A stretch of DNA of 64,000 nt from Eurosta solidaginis (GCF_040869045.1 NC_090319.1:375363601-375427600); one strand, 5' to 3'. Positions 9,726 to 21,925 are shown, counted from the first letter of the stretch. The notes: generated by a model not told the origin, from the letters alone. Numbers and translations: made by a program.

Positions 9726-11590
9726 TTTATGGAAAAAGGTCGAAAAATAGAAAGGAATATCGACATGATATTGCTATAGGGATACCTGAGAACCCAAACA
9801 TTTTCACCTAGGACAATTTTTTGACCCGGACTTTTTCGATTCCGAAAAAAAAAAAAATTATTATTTTCCGTCCCTGCTAATAAAAAGAGATATTTTTCGA
9901 ATTTTTTTGTAAATCGACGTGGCATACCAAATCCAGCATTTTCCATATTTTTTTTTACAAAGGAGTTCAATGAAAAAAAATTTGAAAGCGCTAGTTATTG
10001 TTGTGCAGTGTAAATGAAAGGACTGCTTCACAGTTGAACATAGTCTCAATTTTAAAATTCAAAATTGTCGTGCAAGTTACTTATGTCGATTTTGAAAGTA
10101 AATAGGAAGATATGGCATACATGTAAAAAACCGCTCGAACATATCCCATTTTATATTCTAAATCTTGTTACGGATATGAAGCATTTAACTATCAGTCTCC
10201 TTCAAACTCATCGTGAGCATATTTTACTAGAAATATATGAGTATTACATATATAAATAGTACACCATCCGTAAACCGAATTTCATCCAAATCGGTTGAAG
10301 CGATTCAGAGTAGTACTGAATATATAAATATACAAAAAGAAACAATTTTAAGTTTTAAGATAAATGTAAGATATATTATTATCTAAAAACTAAAAAAAAA
10401 TCCATTTTCGTTACCTTCAAGGATTTAATGCTTTTATTCAAAAAGTATCAAATTTAATACTATTTTAGAAAACGGCCTCTTCTGTTCTTACCCTTTCTCT
10501 CATAATTCGTATTATGTGGAAGTCTTCAGAATGAGCTGTCACTACATAGAACACCTGGCTTTATTACATCATGGTTGGGAGTAGCTTCTAAAAAAATTTT
10601 GTAAAATTATGCCAAATATTCACATTTTCCAAAGTCAAAATTTTTGAAAATTAAAAACAAAATTTTTTTAATCTAAGCAGGTTTTTAGGAAAAAAAAATG
10701 TTTTGTAAAATTACGGAATATGAATATAGCAGAAATAGCAGAAAAATTAAAAAAAATGTCTTGAGTAGTTTTTCAATAGTTGTAGAGCTCCCAAGACGGG
10801 TTTCTGCAAAGTTAAGCCACACAATCCATTTTTATTTTAAATTTTTAAAATTTAAAAAAAACATTTTTATAGCATTCCTAAAAAGGAAAAATTTAGTTCT
10901 GCCAAAGCTCTTTTCAGTTAGGCATTTCTCAATATTTAAAAAGAAACTGTTACTAACATACATAAGTGCCGTTGCAGTTACGACTATGGCACAGATACGT
11001 AGCCATTTCAAGTGATTGCTTTGTTCGGTCTGCTGCAGAATTGGCCACCAAAGTTCCGGAGGATTAAAATATTTATTATGTGTACCTACTCATATGAGTG
11101 TATCAGAAATGCATGACTAACCATCGCCGGTATGAAACATCATCTCCTTGCTGTGGTAGCTAATCACGCAATGTTCTTATGTGCAAAGAGTTTCTGAAAT
11201 CATAAATAAGCAATAAAACAAATTCATAAAAGAATCAGCAACCACAAATAGTGAATGTGCATCAGTAGTGTTAAAAGCACGCATTAGGGTGGGCTAGAAT
11301 TTTCAAACCTGTGGCATCACAGTGTAGTGAGTAACGCTTAAGCATATAAGCATATAAGTATATAAGCATGATAAATCTCAGTTTTTGCTGTATTCGAGAA
11401 TAATTTTTTTTTCATATTTCAATTATTTTTCTCAAATGCAAAACTATTTTAAATATGGGATTTTTGCTACATCACCTACGGATAAGTTTCATATTTTAAA
11501 ATCCTTCCCAAACATGAGTGGAATAGAATTGAATCGTAATGATCTGCTCAAATCATTCTAAACGTGTTGTTATGTAGTCAAGTTGAAAAT
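9726..11590. other. AT-rich stretch without recognised features
   Basis: Short ORFs on both strands carry no domain I recognise. Near 10265-10320 there is a fragment reading ATTTCATCCAAATCGG, a phrase common in decayed insect transposons. Otherwise I see only homopolymer runs. Confidence 0.4.
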
Positions 11591-11596
11591 TAACAT

Positions 11597-13454
11597 CTAA
11601 AAAGATTGTGAAAAATCATTAAGTCTCAAATGATAAAGAGTGCTGAACATCAAAATCTTGTGGATGGTTTTCTCGCCAAAAATAATGATGACTTCAACTA
11701 ACTTCCAAAATAAAAATGCTTTAGAAAAGTTATTAAAAAATGGTCGGCAGACCGTTACAGCCCATTTTGCAATGGAGAGCTTCTGAATATCAGACAACTC
11801 TCTTGGAGATGGTTAGAGTGGGTATAAATTGGTTTTTATTGCATTTGCAAAATGATTTAGCTCTTCTCTGCCGACGAATCTTTTCATGAATTGCAATGAG
11901 AATCATACAACGGAGAGATCGGACGAAAGAAGGCAGTTTAGCTAAATTCATCTTCAAGGGCATGTCAAAATGTGGTCCGATTTCCTTGCATGTTCATAGC
12001 CACGTTTTTTTCGTTTCCCCATGTGATTCGGACGAAAGACTTCAGCATCATTCTATGCTCTTTTATTTTGCCGTATATGCGGTTGTACTAAAGTAGGGCG
12101 AAAGGTAACTCCCAGAATATTATAGGCCTTAAAAGTGGCGACGAAACTAAACGGTAATCTATTCCCTTCGTTCATGTCATGAAAATTTAAGGTAGTGGAA
12201 TTAACACAAAGTAAAGTTTCGTTAACATTGTCCTCCCCATAATTACCATTGCTGCAGTAAAAGAGACTTGCGATCCTCAATAGCGACGAAAAAGATCGGG
12301 AAAGGGAAAACAGAGGCAGTCTCGCTCTCCCTTAATTTTTGGCGGCAAGCTGTTCGAACAGCGGATAAAAAACAAAAAGTATTGACGTTCGGTAACTAAA
12401 CAGCTAAATTTACCCGGGGCTAAGTTAAGCGAGCGGGAGGATTTTGAGAACTCATGTTAATCTTTGAGATATCGGGTCTCCTGAGCTGTAATAATCTTCT
12501 TATGTAAAACGAAACACTTAAGCTTTAGCACGTTGTCGAAGGATACAGATGAAATTTGCTTCGAAAACACAGAGATATGCTCATAGCGCTTTTTACAATA
12601 AACGTATCTAGGCTGTATTGTCTTTTCAGCGTTGTAAAATGTTGAGGAGTCCATAGACTAAGGAGCTCACCTTATACTTTTCCAAAAGCTGCGTAAATGT
12701 GGTTATTCCACGTTTATCAGGGATAAGTACTAGCCCATTGTCGGAAACCCACACAAATATATGGAAATTAAGTCCCCATTTTGATTTTTTATACACACAT
12801 TAAATATATGGCATACAAAACAAATAACAATGAACCAAGAATAGAACCTTGAGGAAATCCTCTTTTTATGGGTAACCAGTCTGATACGTTATTTCCAGCG
12901 CATACAACTTTTGCACGATCGTTTAAGCAAGATTCTACAAAAGCTAATACTGGCGAAAAAAATTTAATAAATTTTTAAATTTTAAGATTAACAATTGTTT
13001 TTGTTTTATCGGCCTATTGATAAAGGATTCAAGGTTCGATTCGAGCTCAAGGAAGAACAATAATTTTTTGCATTAAAAAAAAAATGTCTAGTTAATATTC
13101 CAAAAAAAAAAAAAATACAATTTTTCAATTATAGAAAAATTAAAAAAAAAAAACAATAATTGCCATTAAAAAAATTATTGTTCTAGCCTTGAGCTTGAAT
13201 TGAACCTTGAAATTTTAAGATTAAGATTTCGTGATCCACAGAGTCAAAGCTTTGGAATGGTCAAGTAAAGCCGAAAAGGTAACACGGTTTTTGTCAATAT
13301 TGCGCCTAATGTCATAGGAAACTTTTAGGAGGGCTGTAGTGCAACTCATATTGGATATGAACCCAGGTTGAAGCGCCGTTATAAAGTTTTTACTAACAGA
13401 AGCATGAGAACCGATTTCCATTCTTTCTTTGGCATTTATTTCGATTTTGCACAC
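11597..13454 (-). pseudogene. Decayed LINE reverse transcriptase (jockey/CR1-like)
   Basis: Minus-strand fragments in correct order: SCTTALLKVSYDIRRNID and a LLDHSKAL motif (about 13400-13230), the catalytic-region motif GFPQGSILGSLL (about 12850), and a late NILGVTFRPTL (about 12120). Frameshifts separate the pieces, and 12960-13200 holds AT-rich inserted sequence. The YxDD region is not recognisable. The lower limit near 11600 is uncertain. Confidence 0.6.
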
Positions 13455-14242
13455 AAAAAATTTATATAGACAAACAAAAATTTAAATATGAAACTCGACC
13501 GTTCGCTTCTAAATCTGATACCCTTTCTATAAAAACAAAAAATTTAAAACCCGGTAAAAATCACGACCCGCGAAGATAAATGAAAAAAACAAATGTTCAG
13601 TTTGTCCCCACTGCGCGCAGGATGACAGAATGTGGTATGCAAACGACCCGGACACTTGTAAAATTAGACAAAGGAGGGAATCTAGCAAACTGGAAATACT
13701 TAAATGCCCATTATTATACTCAGCGTGCTTTGCACACAGAGTATTTTAACTTTGTTTTGTTTTATAGAGAGCTGCTTCGGCCGTTTTTTGGTAATAAAAC
13801 AAAAATTTATTGTTTTTTCATACCTACGCGTTTCGACGTGACAGCGCCATCATCAGGGTATTCTGTTTTTATTAACAATAAACATGAAAATAGCAATTAG
13901 TTATAAACACACCTAATAATTTTCTCTCAATATAATATTTTTTCATTGCGTGTTGACTCACCATGTAATGGTATTTGCAAAAATATATAGCTAAATCCGT
14001 AAGTTTTTCCTTACTTTGTACATGGTTTTCTAACATCACAAAAACATTAATACATATAAAATTTCTAACACCAGTACATTAAACATTAATTTAAAAATAT
14101 ATCACAGTTATTTTCCATTTTGATTGTCAAGTTTATTAATTTTATTTTATTACCGCAGTATATGCACTATTTGTGTTGTTTATATCTTCTTTGAAGTTTA
14201 TGACGTTTCTCAGCTGTTGTTGTATACGTAAGGTTTCCACTG

Positions 14243-14508
14243 TTAAGCTGCAAACATTGGTGCTTTATCGGTAACCGTATCGGTAACCTTATAATAGCTG
14301 ATTCGACCAACCTTATGGAAATCAATGCAGTCGATTATTGGTGCCGCTAAGGTCGTAACCGTATCGTAGCCAACCAATTGGGTTTTGGTTTAGCGTCGTA
14401 ACGATAAACTGATTACGTTAGGGATACGACTACAGCGATACGACATACGCCACCAATGACTCCCGCTTTAAGCGGGTTATCGATAAAGCACCAATGTCTT
14501 CAGCTTTA
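14243..14508 (+). mobile_element. MITE C with ~30-bp terminal inverted repeats
   Basis: The left end TTAAGCTGCAAACATTGGTG and the right end, read in reverse complement as TAAAGCTGAAGACATTGGTG, form imperfect inverted repeats that continue into GCTTTATCG. The length is 266 bp with no ORF. A hairpin CCCGCTTTAAGCGGG lies at 14462-14476. It interrupts the Penelope endonuclease. I could not see a clear target duplication, so the superfamily is open. Confidence 0.75.
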
Positions 14509-14866
14509 GTCGTCGTTTTTCTTTTCGCTCTATCTCCAATATTTTAGCGTTGGTGAAATCAGCTGTGTGATTGTTGCTTGTCAGGTGTTTTGCAAGTGAT
14601 GTTGTATCCTTTTTATTTTTGGCGTCCATTTCATGTTCATGTAGTCTTATACCCAACGCTCTTTTTGTAGTGCCAACATAGGTTTTGTTGCATTCATCAT
14701 TTACATTGCCCTTACACTTTATTTCGTATACCACATTATTCTGATCTTCTTTTTGAATTCTATCTTTAGTTTTGGTAAATATTTTGTTTAGCGTGCTATG
14801 TCGTTTGAGAGCATAACTTATGTTTTCCTTTTCTACAATTCTTTTTAGTGTTTGATTGTTTGTCAA
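14477..14866 (-). pseudogene. GIY-YIG endonuclease of Penelope-like element, partial
   Basis: The 129-codon frame contains VYEIKC, then CNKTYVGTTKRALGIRLHEH, which is the GIY-YIG core with its conserved Arg and the following His, and SLAKHLTSNNH. In Penelope-like elements this nuclease nicks target DNA for reverse transcription. The C-terminal end (LVLYR) is read-through into the MITE, so the true end is lost. The reverse-transcriptase part upstream is missing. Confidence 0.8.
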
Positions 14867-15958
14867 CCCTGGTACGTATGTAACGCCAATATATATATAT
14901 ATTTTTTTTTTTTTAAATTTGAAAAACGGTTGGTTGTACAGGCATAAAGGAGTCGAGATAGATGTGAATTTCCATATATCAAAATCATCAGTATCGAAAA
15001 AAAATTTGATTCCGTTCGTCCGTCTGTCCGTACGTCAACACGATAACTTGAGTAAATATCGAGATATCTTCACCAAGTTTGGTACACGAGCTTATCTGGA
15101 CCCAGAGTAGATTGGTATTGAAAATGAGCGAAATCGGATGAAAACCACGCCCACTTTTTATATATATAACATTTTGGAAAGCATAAAAAACTTGATTATT
15201 TAGTAAATAATACACCTAGAATGTTAAACTTTGGTGTGTGGACTGTTATTTGAACTCAAGATCAAAATTTTTTAAAATGGGCTCGGCACCGCCCACTTGT
15301 GATAAAATCTATTTTACAAATATTATTAATCATAAATCAAAAATCGTTAAACCTATGCTTTGAAGGAAAATTAACGAAATCGGTGAAGGACCACGCCCAC
15401 TTTTATATAAAATATTTTTAAAAGGGTCGTGGACGAATAAAATAAGCTATATCTTTGCAAGAAAGGGCTTTATATCAATGGTATTTCATTTCCTAAGTGG
15501 ATTTATAACAATAAATAGGAAAAACTTCAAAATTTATAAAATGGGCGTGGCACCACCCCTCTTATGCCTAACAAATTTCTATGTTTCGGGAGCCATAACT
15601 CGAAGAAAAATTAACGGATCGTAATGAAATTGTGTACACAAATTTTCACTATAGCAGGAAATATTTCTAAAAAAATGGACGAGATTGGTTAAAGACCACG
15701 CCCACTTGTATATAAAAGATTTTTAAAAGGGTCGCAGACGAAAATAATAAGCTATAACTTAGCAAAAAAATAGTTTTGAATCAATGATATTTCGCTTATC
15801 AAGTTTTATTGTAAGAGGAAATGGGGAGACATTTTTTTTTAAACGGGCGGTGCCACGTGTTATGTAGAAAAGTAATTTATCTGAAATGAAATGTTCAATT
15901 GAAGCTCACGCTGAGTATATAATGTTCGGTTACACCCGAAATTAGATACCTTTACTTG

Positions 15959-16444
15959 TTTTTGGTATTAACTTGGTGACACTAAAGAGTGAGTCTTTCT
16001 GTGGTTAAAAGTGAATAAACGGAATTATTTGTTTCAAGTAATATTTGTTCGACAATTCAGTGAGACGAACCTATAACAATAAATCGAGAAATCATAAAAT
16101 TCGACGCAATAGCCGTATTTTTTACACGTATATACATCTATAATTGCGGGTAAAATAACGCTTATCCTCTAGATAATGTTTAGGCGACCCATCTAGAGGC
16201 AGTAGTTAAATAACTAGCTACAAAACGGGTTGTACCGAATAGCGGAGACACGCACCTCTGATAAAAGGTTGTGGCACACACCATTTGTAGAGGTAAAACA
16301 TAGAGTTAAACATAGACACACAATTCAGTTGCATCTGAGTATAATGCGTATTGAAATTTAGGAGTACTAATTTTCTACGCAACAATTTCACGACTGTAGA
16401 TAAAGTTTAACGCTTAGCAGTCCATATAAAGTTTAAGTGTATAT
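15959..16444. other. Stretch without gene; one perfect inverted repeat
   Basis: No recognisable coding sequence. CCTCTAGAT at 16166-16174 pairs perfectly with ATCTAGAGG at 16191-16199 across a 16-nt loop. It may be part of an old retroelement leader, but I cannot show that. Confidence 0.4.
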
Positions 16445-16897
16445 TAGGGCGGGTCGATTTAAAAATCGCTCATTGCTCTATGAAAATCGTATTCTAGGGA
16501 TCAAAGTAAGAAACTTTGCCGAAGGAACCATACCTCTAAAACGAATTCTGATGTCCCCCCTTTGGGTCGAACTTTTGGGTAGGGGCAATTTCAATTCTAC
16601 CTGCTGTGTCTTTTGGTGGCTTAAAAAAAACAACACAAGCAATTTTACGATCTGCAATTGTGTCACAGTGATACCTTCATTTTTTAAAACGGTTGAGTAA
16701 AAAACCCACACAACTATGTTTACGACATGCAAATGCATCACAGTGATGGTTTGGTTTTAAAAGGGGGTTGTAAAAACGCTAATTTCTAATAATTTTTTTT
16801 TTATTTCTTTTCTATTACTAAGTTAAATTCATTTTTTCATTTACATATGTTCTGACCAAATAAATTTCTAAAGAGAAAAATAAACTCCAAAAAGAAA

Positions 16898-19554
16898 CAA
16901 GTAAGGAAGGTTAAGTTCGGGTGTAACTGAACATTACATACTCAGTTGAGAGCTATGGTGACAACATAAGGGAAAATAACCATGTAGGAAAATGAACCGA
17001 GGGAAACCCTGGAATGTGTTTGTATGACATGTCTATCAAATGAAAGGCACTAAAAAGTATTTTATGAGGGAGTGGGCCATAGTTCTATAGGTGGACGCCA
17101 TTTAGGGATATCGCCATAAAGGTGGATCAGGGTTGACTCTAGAATTTGTTTGCACGATACGGGTATCAAATGAAAGGCGTTAATGAGTATTTTAAAAGGG
17201 AGTAATCCTTAGTTCCATAGGTGGACGCCGTTTCGAGATATCGCCATAAAGGTGGACCAGGGGTGACTCTATTATGTGTTTGTACGATTGGGTATAAAAT
17301 TAAAGGTATTAATGATGGTTTTAAAAGGGAGTTGTGGTAGTTCTATAGGTGGTCGCCTTTTCGAGATATCGCCATAAAGGTGGACCAGGAGTGACCCTCG
17401 AATTTGTTTGTACGATATGGGTATCAAATTAAAGGTACTAATGAGGGTTTTAAAAGGGAGTGGTGGTAGTTGTATAGGTGGTCGCCTTTTCAGAGATATC
17501 GCCATAAAGATGGATCAGGGTTGACTCTATAATTTGTTTGTACAATATGTGTATCAAAAGAAAGGTGTTAATGAGTATTTTAAAAGGGAGTGGGCCTTAG
17601 TTCTATAGGTGGAAGCCGTTTCGAAATATCGCCATAAAGATGGACCAGGAGTGACTCTAGAATGTGTTTGTATGATTGGGTATAAAATTAAAGGTATTAA
17701 TGAGGGTTTTAAAAGGGAGTGGTGGTAGTTCTATAGGTGGTCGCCTTTTCCAGATATCGCCATAAAGGTGGACCAGGAGTGACCCTCGAATTTGTTTGTA
17801 TGATATGGGTATCAAATTAAAGGTATTAATGAGGGTTTTAAAAGGGAGTGGTGGTAGTTGTATAGTTGGTCGCCTTTTCAGAGATATCGCCACCAGGCGT
17901 GACTCTATAATGCGTTTGTACAATATGGGTATCAAAAGAAAGGTGCTAATGAGTATTTTAAAGGGAGTGGGCCTTAGTTCTATAGGTGGACGCCTTTTCG
18001 AGATATCGCCATAAAGGCGGACCAGGGGTGACTATAGAATGTGTTTGTATGATTGGGTATAAAATTAAAGGTATTAATGAGGGTTTTAAAAGGGAGTGGT
18101 GGTAGTTCTATAGGTGGTCGCCTTTTCGAGATATCGCCATAAAGGTGGACCAGGAGTGACCCTCGAATTTGTTTGTATGATATGGGTATCAAATTAAAGG
18201 TACTAATGAGAGTTTTAAAAGGGAGTGGTGGTAGTTGTATATGTGAAGGCGTTTTCCAGATATCGACCAAAATGTGGACTAGGGTGACCCAGGACATAAT
18301 CTGTTGGATACCGCTAATTTATTTATATATGTAATACCTGCCAAGATTCTAAGGGCGTTCGATTTCGCCCTGCAGAACTTTTTTCATTTTCTTCTACTTT
18401 ATATGGTAGGTGTCACACCCATTTTACAAAGTTTTTTCTAAAGTTATATTTTGCCTCAATAAACCAATCCAATTACCATGTTTCATTTCTTTTTTCATAT
18501 ATGGTATAGAACTGTGGCTTTTTTTTCATTTTTCGTAATTTTCGATATCGAAAAGTGGGCGTGGTCATAGTCGGATTTCGTTCATTTTTTATACCAAGAT
18601 AAAGTGAGTTCAGATAAGTACGTGAACTAAGTTCAGTTAAGATATATCGTTTTTTGCGCAAGTTATCGTGTTAACGGCCGAGCGGAAGGACAGACGGACG
18701 ACTGTGTATAAAAACTGGGCGTGGCTTCAACCGATTTCGCCCATTTTCACAGAAAACAGTTAACGTCGTAAAATCTATGCCCCTACCAAATTTCAAAAGG
18801 ATTGGTAAATTTTTGTTCGACTTATGGCATTAAAAGTATCCTAGACAAATTAAATGAAAAAGGGCGGAGCCACGCCCATTTTGAAATTTTATTTTATTTT
18901 TGAATTTTTGTATTTTGTAAAGATATTAAATTTTTTGTTAAAATTTTACTTTAAAAAAATTTTTTTTTAAAAGTGGGCGTGTTCCTTCTCCGATTTTGCT
19001 AATTTTTATTAAGCGTACATATAGTAATAGGAGTAACTTTCCTACCAAATTTCATCATGAAATCTTCAACGACTGCCAAATTACAGCTTGCAAAACTTTT
19101 AAATTACCTTCTTTTAAAAGTGGGCGGTGCCACTCCCATTGTCCAAAATTTTACTAATTTTCTATTCTGCGTCATAAGTTCAACCCACCTACCAAGTTTC
19201 ATCGCTTTATCTGTCTTTGGTAATGAATTATCGCACTTTTTCGGTTTTTCGAAATTTTCGATATCGAAAAAGTGGGCGTGGTTATAGTCCGATATCGTTC
19301 ATTTTGAACAGCGATCTGAAATGAGTGCTCAGGAACCTACATACCAAATTTCATCAAGATACCTCAAAATTTACTCAAGTTATCGTGTTAACGGCCGGAC
19401 GGACGGACGGACATGGCTCAATCAAATTTTTTTTCGATCCTAATGATTTTGATATATGGAAGTCTATATCTATCTCGATTCCTTTATACCTGTACAACCA
19501 ACCGTTATCCAATCAAACTTAATATACTCTGTGAGCTCTGCTCAACTGAGTATA
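16898..19554 (-). mobile_element. Helentron-like element, subfamily A (copy 2)
   Basis: Inverse orientation: it starts CAAGTAAGGAAGG with the TTCGGGTGTAACTGAA hairpin and ends GCTCAACTGAGTATA. About nine to ten 130-bp units fill 17040-18290, followed by the ~150-bp-periodic GGGCGTGG region and the GGACGGACGGACATGG tract. It is inserted in the TIR element at 16445-19737. Confidence 0.75.
17040..18290. repeat. 130-bp tandem array
   Basis: Nine to ten units sharing ATAGGTGG, CGAGATATCGCCATAAAGGT and TTTAAAAGGGAGTGG. Two unit types alternate in part: one with GTGGTGGTAGTT, one with GTGGGCCTTAGTT. ORFs on both strands repeat the same peptide and are not genes. Confidence 0.9.
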
Positions 19555-19757
19555 AAAACATAGGCATTTCAAAGTGGGATTTTTCAAAATTTGCCCCTAC
19601 GACCCAAAGGGGGGGACATCAGAATTCGTTTTAGAGATATGGTTACTTCGGCAAAGTTTCTTATTTTGATCCCTAGAATATGATTTTCACAGAGCAATGG
19701 GCGATTTTTTTGCCTCCCCACAAATCGACCCGGCCTAGTTTATATGTATATAGATTT

Positions 19758-20162
19758 AAAATAAAATAATTTAAAAAAATTTTTAAGTTAAACGGTTTTA
19801 TTGAAAACAATAATTACATGAAGTAATAATAATAATAAAAGTTAGAAAATAATTAGGTAGGTCTTAGGTACTAGTCATCACACTCCTCATCAATCTAGGG
19901 CGTTGATCAGAAAATTAAATAAAAACGTTGCACGCGTCAAATTTCTATTGATAGTCATAACTAAGAACAACTGAACCTTAATAAGGTTATGCTACGCCTC
20001 ACATTTTTAGAAATTTCACGCGCCCAACGCTCTTATTTAATTGTCTGATCAATGCCCTAGATTGATTATTTTCTAGCTTTTAGTGTTATTATTACTTCAT
20101 GTAAATATTGTTTTCAATAAAACCGTTTAACTTAAATTTTTTTTTTAATTATTTTATTTTCA
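19758..20162. mobile_element. Foldback element, arms ~170 bp
   Basis: The left arm includes AAGTTAAACGGTTTTATTG, TTACATGAAGTAATAATAA and AATCTAGGGCGTTGATCAGA. The right arm is the inverse (TCTGATCAATGCCCTAGATT, TTACTTCATGTAA, CAATAAAACCGTTTAAC), with similarity continuing outward into AT-rich sequence. The loop is about 60 bp with no ORF. The AACGGTTTTATT core also ends module X. Confidence 0.75.
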
Positions 20163-20199
20163 AGTTTATTTAATTGTCTTTATTTAATTGCCTATTATT

Positions 20200-20775
20200 T
20201 CTCATTATATTTAGTTAGTGAATCATTAGTTCACGGACTCTTTCCTGACAATTTGTTGAAATCTAAGTCCTAACTACATAATCCTTCCAAAGACTTTACT
20301 CGACTCTGCGCCACGAATGCTTGTCCCTCCTCGAACTCCAAAATATTTTGATGTCACTTCTACCGGACTGTATGTAATATTTGTTCCAAATATGAGCCAA
20401 ATCGGACATCATAGGTCGCTTCTATTCACGTATGTATTATGTGCGCCATATATGAGCCAAATCAGACCACAAATACGATTTTTTTGAATATCTCGATCCT
20501 TGCGCCACCTAGCGGGGATTTCTTTCAAAGGTCTCCTTCTATTTTTGTATGTATTATGTGTTCCAAATATGAACCAAATCGGACCACAAATACGATTTTT
20601 TGAAATATTTCGATCTATGCTCCACCTATCGGAGTTTTTTTCTTATTATTGCATTCCCATCGGGTTCTGAAGTATATTCCAAGTTTCAAGCTTGTAGCTT
20701 ATCGGGAAGTTACTTAAATTTCAATTACAAAATTTGTGGCAGGCTGTCAACTCAAGCTAAATAAAACCGTTTAAT
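20200..20775 (+). repeat. Module X, partial (copy 3)
   Basis: Carries TCCTTCCAAAGACTTTACTC, the minisatellite unit (20390-20640) and the terminal AAATAAAACCGTTTAA. Here it is followed directly by module Y (20780-21000), whereas in the segment at 47215-54830 Y precedes X. Confidence 0.7.
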
Positions 20776-20779
20776 AAAA

Positions 20780-21000
20780 AGGGGTGCGTGTACTTATTTA
20801 CGCGAGTGAGAAGTTATACTTCTTTGTCATCATTAAAAAATAGTTTTTAATTGCACGCCAATAATTAATTTCAATAAAATATTAAAAGGGCTGGAAAAAA
20901 TTGCCAATACAGTAAATAAAGTACAGTTGAAATATAAAAAAGTAAATAAATAAATATTTGTTTTAGCATAAATTTATGTGTTTAGCATAAATTCGCGAAT
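20780..21000 (+). repeat. Module Y (copy 3)
   Basis: Begins GGTGCGTGTACTTATTTACG and contains GAGAAGTTATACTTCTTTGTC, matching 47218-47430. It abuts the end of module X in an order opposite to the other copies. Confidence 0.65.
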
Positions 21001-21044
21001 TGATCAAATTTTATTTTTTTTAAATTGTGTCCACTGCAGTAGCA

Positions 21045-21550
21045 TCTTCGAGTAATGACTGAATACTTCAGTTATCTATCAGTGGCTGATGATAAAAAAG
21101 GCTACCTATATACCAAACCTCAGGCAAATCGAATCATGAATAAAATTTGTTGAAATAGACCGGTCCTGGTCCGATTCCCGAAAACAAGATCGTTAGTACA
21201 TACCTATCTACACAAAATTCAGGCAAAGCGAACAGTGAATTGAATTTGATCTAATAGATCAGTCCCTGGTCCACTTCCCAGAAAGAAACTTCACAGGAAC
21301 ACTCTCAGGATTTGCAGAACAAATACGATTTATAACAATAGATCAAGCCCTGGTCCACTTTCCGAAAAGAAAGGAAGTACACTATACCAAATATCAAGCA
21401 AATCACACTATTAACTGTTTTATGTAGAATAGGTCGGCTTTGGTCTACTTCACACAAACAAAAATTTAAAAAATCGCTCCAGTCGTTTAGGAGGAGTTCA
21501 GTGACAAACACACGTACAGAAGAAATATTATATACATACATATGTATGTA
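21045..21550. repeat. Decayed ~100-bp tandem-like repeat
   Basis: Recurrent phrases CCTGGTCCACTT, ATAGATCA and CAAGCAAATC at roughly 100-bp spacing, ending in AGTGACAAACACACGTACAG, a phrase often found at transposon 3' regions. No ORF with a domain. From 21560 to 21780 I see a start ACACTGAAAGAAAAA that may be another element end. Confidence 0.4.
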
Positions 21551-21782
21551 TAAGATTGATTAAATCTTCTTACACTGAAAGAAAAAGACTGGTAAAATCA
21601 ACCGAAATACGGGTCAATTCAACCGAAATTTCTGTCAATTTTTATCCACCGCAACAAGATGTTGAATCAACTGCGCACAAATCGTTGATTTCAACAAATT
21701 ATATATATTAAATATTTCAACAAATTTTATTAATGACTCTAGTAAGCGATCTTCAACATAAAATTATTGAGAAAATCTTGAT

Positions 21783-21925
21783 GCCGTGGTGTGGTGGAAG
21801 CGACCACCGTCTACCACACCGAAGTTTCTGGGTTCAAGTCAAGGGCATGAAAAATTTTTCAAAAATTTTTTCAATTAGGACAACTTTTCTGACGTCCCTC
21901 ATCAGCGGCACCACTTTGCATACCA
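21783..21925 (+). mobile_element. SINE family 1, divergent partial copy
   Basis: tRNA-like head GCCGTGGTGTGGTGGAAGCG, CTACCACACCGAAG and box-B-like GGGTTCAAGTC. The body is shorter and differs after TTTTTCAATTAGGA, so it may be a related subfamily. Confidence 0.6.

Larger units (their letters stand above)
13753..14927 (-). mobile_element. Penelope-like element, truncated
   Basis: Minus strand. It carries a GIY-YIG endonuclease reading frame (14477-14866) and, downstream, a 3' region with CCTGATGATGGCGCTGTCA followed by CGAAACGCGTAGG (complement of 13827-13857), a combination typical of Penelope-like elements. The reverse transcriptase is absent, so this is a 5' truncation. It is inserted inside a Helentron-like element and is itself split by a MITE. 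Confidence 0.75.
13715..15958 (+). mobile_element. Helentron-like element, subfamily B (copy 2), interrupted
   Basis: The 5' end TATACTCAGCGTGC with its GTGCTTTGCACAC hairpin is at 13715. The element resumes at about 14928 (AACGGTTGGTTGTACAGG) and ends with CACGCTGAGTATATAA, the hairpin GTTCGGTTACACCCGAA and TTTACTTG at 15958. The gap is filled by a Penelope-like element. It is otherwise colinear with 2228-3273. Confidence 0.7.
16445..19737 (+). mobile_element. TIR element with ~150-bp arms, interrupted
   Basis: The left arm starts TAGGGCGGGTCGATTT and includes TTCTAGGGATCAAA, AACTTTGCCGAAGGAACC and ACGAATTCTGATGTCCCCCC. The right arm (about 19568-19737) is its reverse complement, ending near CGACCCGGCCTA. 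Only about 300 bp of own interior (16600-16897) remain, including two similar TCACAGTGAT phrases. The rest is the Helentron-like element at 16898-19554. No transposase is seen. Confidence 0.8.

Noticed and set aside
19795..20131. piggyBac-type TTAA insertion for the foldback
   Set aside because: TTAA occurs at both inner ends, but the inverted similarity continues beyond it, so TTAA is not the element border.
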